64,000 bases of DNA from Guyanagaster necrorhizus (taxonomy: Eukaryota; Basidiomycota; Agaricomycetes; Agaricales; Physalacriaceae): the NCBI RefSeq assembly GCF_019112545.1, contig NW_025064924.1:1-64000 (forward strand), written 5' to 3'. Under the pieces are notes generated by a model. It had not been told where the DNA came from, ran no database searches, and saw nothing but the letters and a program-made list of their open reading frames with translations. How positions within the stretch are numbered: position 1 is the first letter of the stretch; every line of letters begins with the position of its first letter. The position numbers and the translations under genes were made by a program. Positions 57,602 through 64,000 of this stretch are shown in pieces.

Positions 57602-59767
57602 ATGAGATTTGGGGTCCCTCGCTCCCTTTCGCCCTCCCCGATGAGGGAAAGGTGTGTCATTGTTAATCTTGTATGTGCCGCATCATTGCTCAGACACAGG
57701 ACAAGGACGTCTTCTACCTTTGGACTGCATCATGTTGTGGACGACGTCTACGAGGACGACGACAGTGATGGATCATCATCGATATCAAGTTCTGAAGAAG
57801 ATTCTGACCCTTCCTCCTCATCTGACAATGATCAATCTCCCCAATGGCGCCGCAAGAGTAAGAAGAAATGCCAACCTCGTGCCCGCCCCCTTAAGTGAGT
57901 TTTGTTGTCTTGTCCTTTGCGATGACTTCTTTGAAGGAGTTGGTATAGATCATCTTCAATATCCACTCATGTCAGTCCGAAGTCACCATCCAAGACCTTG
58001 TCGGAATCAGAACAGCGACATATGGAGGAAGCCCTGGCATCTATACGATTACGAGCTAGATATAATGACCCTTATGAAGACTGGGAAAGAAATATTCGGG
58101 GGGAATCTTTCGTGTGTATTGAGCACTGCTATTAAAAGACTTGGCTGAACCTATGATAGCGAACAGCCCGGAAGAATCACGCCACCTCCCAGTCACTTCT
58201 TCATGATGCTCAGGACAATATCAGACGACGAGAATTGGGCCTGCTTCAAGAGAAACGCGCGGAGGAGCAGCGTGCCGTTGACGCGGAACTGTCCGAATGG
58301 AGGTCCAGACATCAACAAGACGAAGCTGCAATGCGTCAACAGTGGAAAGAACGACAGGATATATTATGGAAACGAATAGATGCAGCAATTGCGCTAGATG
58401 TTGACAAATTCAAAAAGAAGATGGAGGAGGAGCAGCGTATTCGTGATGAGGAACAGAGAAAGATCAAAGAAGCCGAACTGAAACGGCGGCTGGAGGAGGA
58501 GAAGAAACGTGCGGAAGAGGAGAAGAAGAAGCAAGAGGAGGAGGAGGAGAAGAGGAAAAAGGAGGAGGAGGAGCGAAGAGAGAGGGAGGAAATGGAAAGA
58601 GTAGAGGCTGAGAAGAAGGTTAGACAAGAGAAACTCGAGGCTGAGAAAGGAACGAGAGAACAATTGGGCATGAGTACTGCAGACCACGATTGGCGTGAGG
58701 CTAGGAAGACTCTACAGGTGAGAACTCATCTGATGTTCGCTTTCCAGCTGACTGATTTCTTGTTAGGCGCTCAAGACTGAGGTTCTTTCTATTGTTAAGA
58801 ACAAGCACGGGAACTCAGCGGAGATGAAATTGAGTTGGGGTACCTTTCGTCGTCAAATTACCCCCAAGATGGGACAATTAACGCATGATGAAGCTACTAT
58901 TAGCCGCATTGTAGGTTTCAGCATATGTTCCCGTGCCCTAAATTTGCTAAGGAGATGTCATAGTCAACACAGCTCGTCCAAATTTTGTTACCTCCACAAG
59001 GACATCATCCAGCCATTTATGCTGCACTTTTATCCACACTTGCCAAGGCCATCATTCTTCAGGCCGAAACCGAAGTCACGGCAGAGAAGAAATCCGCTTA
59101 TCCACTATCCAAAGTCGCATTCAACCTCCTTGAGACCCTGGACGGCTTCGGCCAGGTCTTCTGGGCGCGGATTGTGGCTCGAACTGGGGGCTGGGCTGTG
59201 CCTACTCTCATCGGCGACAAAGATTGGGATGAGAAACCGTGGAGTGACGCGGTCGAGAAGAAGAAAGCGATGGGATATCGGCAGTTGACAGCTAACGACG
59301 GCGATCTGGTGTGGGAGACTGAGGAGATGTATATCTTGCGGTTAACCGGGGTTATGAGAGTATACCTTGGTATACTGGCGATTCAACCACAAAAGGGCCC
59401 GTTGAATGGGTCGATGTGGCGGACGCCAATGTTTTGGGTGTGGATTGCTAGGCTGCTTGGCTCGGATGGAGGAGGATGGGCCATGCTAGAACGGGCAATT
59501 GGAGCAGAGCTTTTGGCTAGTATGTATCTTGGTGCTTCCACTTTGATTAGTGACTAACCATGTTGGTGTACTGTAGCCGGCCTGTCTGTTCTCGGGTCCA
59601 ATGCGAAGGATATGTGGGGCCAACAGTTTGTGAAAGTGTTGGCGCTTATCCGTGAGGGCACTATTACGGGGATGGGCGATGGCAAGAAGATTGGGGGTAG
59701 TACTCCGGAAGGCTCTGCAGCGAGGGCGAGAGTGTTGTTAGAGGTCGAGCGAATTATGGGACCATAG
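57602..59767 (+). CDS. gle1: mRNA export mediator Gle1
   Basis: Activator of the DEAD-box helicase Dbp5 on the cytoplasmic face of the nuclear pore. The start is MRFGVPRSLSPSPMRERTRT after the first intron (57652-57699). An acidic Ser/Asp-rich segment and a basic stretch (WRRKSKKKCQPRARP) follow. Next is a long coiled coil (58240-58660; QEKRAEEQRAVDAELSEW, then many Glu/Lys repeats). The C-terminal HEAT-like Gle1 domain contains LLPPQGHHPAIYAALLSTLA, YPLSKVAFNLLETLDGFGQV, VFWARIVARTGGWAVPTLIG and GYRQLTANDGDLVWETEEMY. It also contains RLTGVMRVYLGILAIQP, WVWIARLL and, after the last intron, AGLSVLGSNAKDMWGQQFVK. It ends VLLEVERIMGP. The domain order matches yeast and human Gle1; the gene looks intact. 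Confidence 0.93.
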
Positions 59768-60604
59768 ATACGAGCCGAGCTCCATTCCAGGACTCTCTCC
59801 TTTGTCTGACTACCATTTTCACGGCGCATTTAGTACTCAATTGCAGACTCGATCAATATATGGCGGCGACCATCCATACATTCTATGCTGAAGGTACCCC
59901 AGAAAGTTAGACATCTACTTTGAGGGTTACAGTATCAACTTAGGCTGCATTGAATGAGAACGTCTATCAGAACTGTAAGAATATTCTCAGAAGCTATTGG
60001 ATGCGCTTCAATATCGCGTTATCCTTGGAATGGAAGAGGCTATTCGAGCGGCTTGAAATCAATAGTAGTTCTAAGAGTGAAGACGTTAGGTTTTTCCCTT
60101 ACATCTACTCAATGTCAACCAAACCGAATGAAGAAGCGACAGCAAGAAGGACATTTCCTTCGAACGCGGATTTATTTCGCAAGGGACTGAAAGAAGGGGG
60201 TTGCACAAGCCTCTAGTCGTAGCTCCAGATGGATATTTCGATAAGCCTACACCTTCAACTTGGTAGTTCTTTTGTGCGCTAACGATCAATCAAGGTTTGG
60301 CGCTATTCCTAGTTCCCATCTTGACAGGCAACCACTGTCAAGAAAAATAATCTGCTAACCCGAGAGGACAGCGGAGCGTCCAACAACGATTACAGACACT
60401 TCGACTGATAGTATCATAAGATTGGGAATCTATATAGCGATACAAAGATGCGAACTTTGCGATACATAAATGCTTAGCAAATGAGAGTAATAAAAGAAAT
60501 AATATGGAAAGGAAAGGCGACGTCCACGAAGAGCAGGACCTGCCTACATAGGACCATACTAAAAATTGTCCCATGCCACAAATTATCACATCCCGCCCGC
60601 AGAG
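59768..60604. other. Intergenic region, no gene seen
   Basis: Short ORFs only, without motifs. Confidence 0.35.
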
Positions 60605-61495
60605 TTACTTGGATGGGTCAAACTCGATATCCATATCCATCGATTCCTCCTCGATCTGGTTCAAGTTCCTATTCAACGACCCGGGAAACACTGACGGGCC
60701 AGCCTCGACTTGGGGCGTGTTTTGGCGCGTAGGAACGAGCGGCAAATCTAGTGCCCCAGGATGCATTGACGGACCGGGTACGGGCGTATTCTCCCTCGTC
60801 GATATATCCGATGGGGTCGGCGTGTTCTGGCGACTACCGACGGGCGTACGCGGCAAGTGAAGGCCCATACCCAACTGCATCGCTATCACCGACTGGCTGC
60901 GCGCCCTGACACGCTTACGGTACTTCTGCGTCTTGGGCTCCATCGAAATGCGCGAGTTCTTCATCTTCCCCTTGTCGGTTTTCTGGGCCATCCTGTTCCT
61001 GCTCAGACGTCGGTTGAACGGATCCAGACCCCGGTGGGCCTCCTCAAATAATTCGGCCTCCTGTTCCATCGCCTTGGCCGCTGCTAAGTTGTTCTGGAGG
61101 ACTCGGGTAAACGAATCATCAGAGTGGGTGGCCGTTGTGGGCGCGCCGGGATGGATGTTCTTTCGAATGGTGACATTCTTGAGCATGCCCGTAGGGATGG
61201 TTGCTCGCTCGCCGGCCGGTACAGGTCCTGGAGACGTAGCCGAAGGCACACCGGCAGAGAATATGTTCATTGTGGAGGAAGGCGCGTCCGGAGAATAGTC
61301 ATCGTCATTTTCAACCTCCTCCACCCGGATAGACTTGAAAAGCTTTTTGGCCTTCCGCTTTTTTGACTTTTGTTTGCGCGTGGGCGTCTCATAAAATTTG
61401 AAAGGGACGTGCGGAAGAAGTCGCGTTGAGCGGCGCCTGGAATTCAACGTCTCATTGGGCAGACGTTTAATGCAGGCTCGAGTCTGCCCGGCCAT
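60605..61495 (-). CDS. Unknown basic, probably nuclear protein with SR/TRxNTP repeats
   Basis: A single uninterrupted minus-strand ORF of 296 aa starts MAGQTRACIKRLPNETLNSR. Features seen: basic clusters (RRRSTRLLPH; TRKQKSKKRKAKKLFKS) that look like nuclear localisation signals; an acidic EEVENDDDYSPD; a helical middle (SFTRVLQNNLAAAKAMEQEA); a second basic segment (KYRKRVRARSQSVIAMQLGM). In the C-terminal third the motif (S/T)R(Q/E)NTP occurs three times, and GPSxxPGxL occurs twice. The protein ends in an acidic tail with MDMDIEFDPSK. No enzyme motif or membrane segment. I do not recognise the family; length, composition and lack of stops support a real gene. Confidence 0.75.
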   Translation of the reverse strand: MAGQTRACIKRLPNETLNSRRRSTRLLPHVPFKFYETPTRKQKSKKRKAKKLFKSIRVEEVENDDDYSPDAPSSTMNIFSAGVPSATSPGPVPAGERATIPTGMLKNVTIRKNIHPGAPTTATHSDDSFTRVLQNNLAAAKAMEQEAELFEEAHRGLDPFNRRLSRNRMAQKTDKGKMKNSRISMEPKTQKYRKRVRARSQSVIAMQLGMGLHLPRTPVGSRQNTPTPSDISTRENTPVPGPSMHPGALDLPLVPTRQNTPQVEAGPSVFPGSLNRNLNQIEEESMDMDIEFDPSK

Positions 61496-63259
61496 GGTAG
61501 GTCACAAAAGGAGGGAGGCTGGAAAGAAAAAAAAATGAGTGATCAGCGCAAGAGAGAGGAGAAAGTTATGAATATTACGTTTCTATCTAATTTATATATA
61601 CTCAGAGCTTATTAAAAGGATTTAGCGACTTTGCGGACCATTCTACACTTTCATTGTTAGAACTGATTAGTGGCACTTTTGATGAATATAATTAATTGAC
61701 TTGCGACAAGACAAGTTATCGTTTGCATTACTGGATTCGTGGTACAATCAACCATCTGCATAATGATATCAAGCCAAAGAAAATATGGACAATGAAAAGA
61801 CAAAAGACAGTGCAAGAAGGGCCAAGGTTATATAATGCCATTAGGAATGAGTGCCACCGAAAAGAACTTGTGTCGATTTGAACAGGCGGCAGATGTTTGA
61901 AGAGGTTTTTCAGCTGGTAACTCTTGAATGAGCCAATGGATTATTACTTTGCTGAGTGAGACGAGTGAACGTAGCAATGCACCACTTTCGTGCAACCGCC
62001 CCTCCCCCGAACTGCCTCAAATGGATATGACCCCAACCGCGGAGAATTGTAGACATGAATGGAGGTTCCTGCTAATCCTTCAGGCCTTCAGGAGTCGGTC
62101 CATACGTCGCCCCCACAAAGAAGCGAAGGTATACATCAGAGTGGCAGAGCATATTACCTCTCCTGGGCCAAGCATCCAGCGTTTTGACAATTCAAGAATT
62201 GATAGGTAGTAACTTTTTAAATCTATAAAGACATTTTACGGTCGAGAGGGTGGCAGAGATCAAGAGACCAGCTGCTCAGCACGGTGAGCGGCAAGTGTCA
62301 GCGATATGACATGGATGTGTGCCCCATCAATAGTCACTGGCAGTTGGCGTGAACTTGGATAACGTTGCGCGGGGACCGTTGCATGCCCTCCGAGTCCGAG
62401 GTCCGAGTTGGTTGCGAAGTAAAAGCAGGAGGCATTGCAGTCTACGATAGTTGTGAATGACGTATCACGAGAAGAAAGAAAGCCGACGTACCAGATTTCA
62501 CCATTGCAGTCCATCAGCCTCTCGGTCATCACGAAAGAATATCGTACTTGGTCCTTGTTCAACATCGTGGCAATGGCGGAGTTGAATAAAATGGTGGACA
62601 AGCCTCATGCTCGAGGCGAAGCCGTCCCTAGAGTCCAGACACTAACGATTTTCGACAAGTCGTAACGTTATAATCTTCAGATCCTGCAAGAAGTGCTACC
62701 GTTTCCAGACTCCAGGGCTCAGGTTTGACATCTTCCTAAAATTTTTACTGGTAGTCAAGGTGGTTGCTGAATTCAAGAAGGATGGGTCAGTGGCGCTCAT
62801 TGACAGCGTGAGCAATCGAGGTAGCACGTCTCAGCCACTGATGGAGAGAGAGGAAACGGCTGCAAATGAGAGTGGTGGTAGAAATTTCGATGACTGTTGT
62901 CCCACGGTGGAAAATGTCGGTCCGGAAGGTGGGACCCACAAGCACCTACTGTCATGGCATGCCGGAAACCCAAAGCATACAGTCGCCGGACGCGTTAGCG
63001 CACCACACCTCCTCCCATACTATCAAGAAGGACATAAAATTGTTGAAGTCGTTCATGCAGACCAGGCTAGATCCTACATGTTTATTATGAAATAAGTAGG
63101 GCGTGCAGAAAGCTTCTTCGCCTTCGAGACCGACAGAGGATTCTATACAATTGTTACGCGCATACATCCGGCGAACGGAGAACGTGGATAAGGTTGGCCG
63201 TACGCTCTCTCGAATCATATAAAAGACCCAGCATTTGAACCAGCATCCACAGCATCAAC
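61496..63259. other. Intergenic region with two unassigned ORFs
   Basis: A minus-strand ORF at 62260-62601 (includes RYSFVMTERLMDCNGEIWYV) and a plus-strand ORF at 62760-63095 (includes VVAEFKKDGSVALIDSVSNR) overlap no known gene. Both have partly protein-like composition, but neither has a clear start, splice partner or motif. A TATA box (catataaaag) at about 63217-63226 serves the next gene. Confidence 0.35.
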
Positions 63260-63457
63260 ATGTCTGCCCCAGAAACCGCTACCAAATTCTCCTCTGCTGA
63301 AACCTCCTCCGTCGTTGGTGGACAACTCGTCGGACGCTCCAACAAGGGCGCCGTCGCACCCAAGGAAGCTCTGAAGCTCCGTTTGGACCTCAACCTCGAG
63401 GTGGAGATTGCCATCCAAGCCAAGGTCAACGGCGACATCACTCTCTCCCTTCTGTGA
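63260..63457 (+). CDS. Very small conserved-looking protein ending in a KLRLDLNLEVEI helix
   Basis: A 65-aa single-exon ORF starts MSAPETATKFSSAETSSVVG and ends KLRLDLNLEVEIAIQAKVNG-DITLSLL. The N-terminal half is Ser/Thr/Ala-rich and probably disordered; the C-terminal 28 residues alternate charged and aliphatic residues and suggest a strand or amphipathic helix. Small fungal proteins with an ALKLRLDLNLxVEI motif are common in basidiomycete annotations, though their role is unknown. A TATA box lies about 40 bp upstream and the ATG context (caacATGtc) is acceptable. The stop is TGA directly followed by a gtaag-like sequence. Confidence 0.75.
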   Translation: MSAPETATKFSSAETSSVVGGQLVGRSNKGAVAPKEALKLRLDLNLEVEIAIQAKVNGDITLSLL

Positions 63458-64000
63458 GTAAGCGCTACCCCGCCTTTTTGGATAAATACAGGTTGACTTA
63501 CCTCTCGTCAGTGAGTAAATATGCTCACATCTTCGTGATGATGTTGGAACCTGGTCATTGGGTTGAGGTAAGATTCGCTGCTCCGGGTCGGTTTGTGTTT
63601 AATAATGCTGAGATCTGTTATGGTGTTAGAGCAAATACATCTCTTGTACCTTAGTTCCATCCTACGTCGATGAGCATTTACATTTCCTAGTACATACGGA
63701 ATATTAGGGCTTTTGGGATTCATATACATACACTGAAACCTGAGCGTACGTATAGTCATCTATGCGCAAGGAATATGGAGTCGTACTGCACGCAGTGCAC
63801 AGTGCAGTCTCATACTTGACTGTCGTTCAAGAGTCCCTAAGATCGGTTTATCACTGAATGTAAACAACAATACTGTCACACAGTGTGTAAAATGAGGCCA
63901 AGTCAAAGCGAAGCATTCAACGCTGGCCAAGTGAAGACTTTTATTGAGGGCTTGAGTGATATTCAGTATAGTACTCAACAATATTGACTTGAGGGTGACA
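63458..64000. other. 3' flank, no gene seen
   Basis: Short overlapping ORFs without motifs. It contains the 3' region of the small-protein gene. Confidence 0.35.

Noticed and set aside
58336..58687. Minus-strand Ser/Phe- and Leu-rich ORFs
   Set aside because: They are the antisense of the Glu/Lys coiled coil of gle1.
1..64000. CRISPR arrays, prokaryotic operons or phage genes
   Set aside because: Introns, ribosomal and proteasome genes and retroelements show eukaryotic nuclear DNA; no regularly spaced repeats were seen.

Overview
The window is nuclear DNA of a filamentous basidiomycete, most likely an Agaricomycete (mushroom-forming fungus). The evidence is frequent 43-60 nt GT-AG introns, dense genes on both strands, decayed F-box and HNH-type genes of the kind common in Agaricomycetes, and relics of Ty3/gypsy and LINE retroelements. 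All functional calls come from reading translations and motifs by eye; no database search was run.

Layout. 1-3.3 kb is retroelement debris: an antisense coiled-coil ORF, a 492-bp LTR, the 3' end of a Ty3/gypsy chromovirus (integrase tail, chromodomain, 437-bp LTR) and an older CpG-poor LINE relic ending near a poly(A) run. 3.4-21.8 kb holds core genes: ase1 (spindle midzone bundler), a Cdc4-like WD40 protein without an F-box, an SDR pseudogene, the complete nine-exon pol2 (DNA polymerase epsilon) and a Zn2Cys6 regulator. 21.8-25.2 kb has no recognisable gene. 25.2-32 kb holds a 3-dehydroshikimate dehydratase-like gene, an F-box pseudogene, a Nudix hydrolase, an F-box/LRR-like gene and a broken HNH-type gene. 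32.6-41 kb holds a HotDog thioesterase-like gene, a small unknown gene, a secreted histidine acid phosphatase, and rps13 and rps6 in head-to-head orientation.

41-55 kb looks like an aromatic or organic-acid catabolism block: an O-methyltransferase relic, a carboxymuconate-cyclase-like propeller gene divergent from a secreted intradiol dioxygenase, a sugar/quinate-type MFS transporter, a monocarboxylate-type MFS transporter, and a second cyclase-like gene with two lesions. A tRNA-Gly(GCC) and a 2-kb gene-free stretch lie inside it. With the dehydroshikimate dehydratase at 25 kb (which would make protocatechuate) and the Zn2Cys6 regulator at 19 kb, this could be a loose quinate/protocatechuate-type catabolic neighbourhood. 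That link is inference.

55-64 kb returns to core genes: pre1 (proteasome beta4), gle1 (mRNA export), an unknown basic repeat-containing protein and a very small protein. Several accessory genes carry single-base frameshifts, so decay and assembly error both need to be considered.
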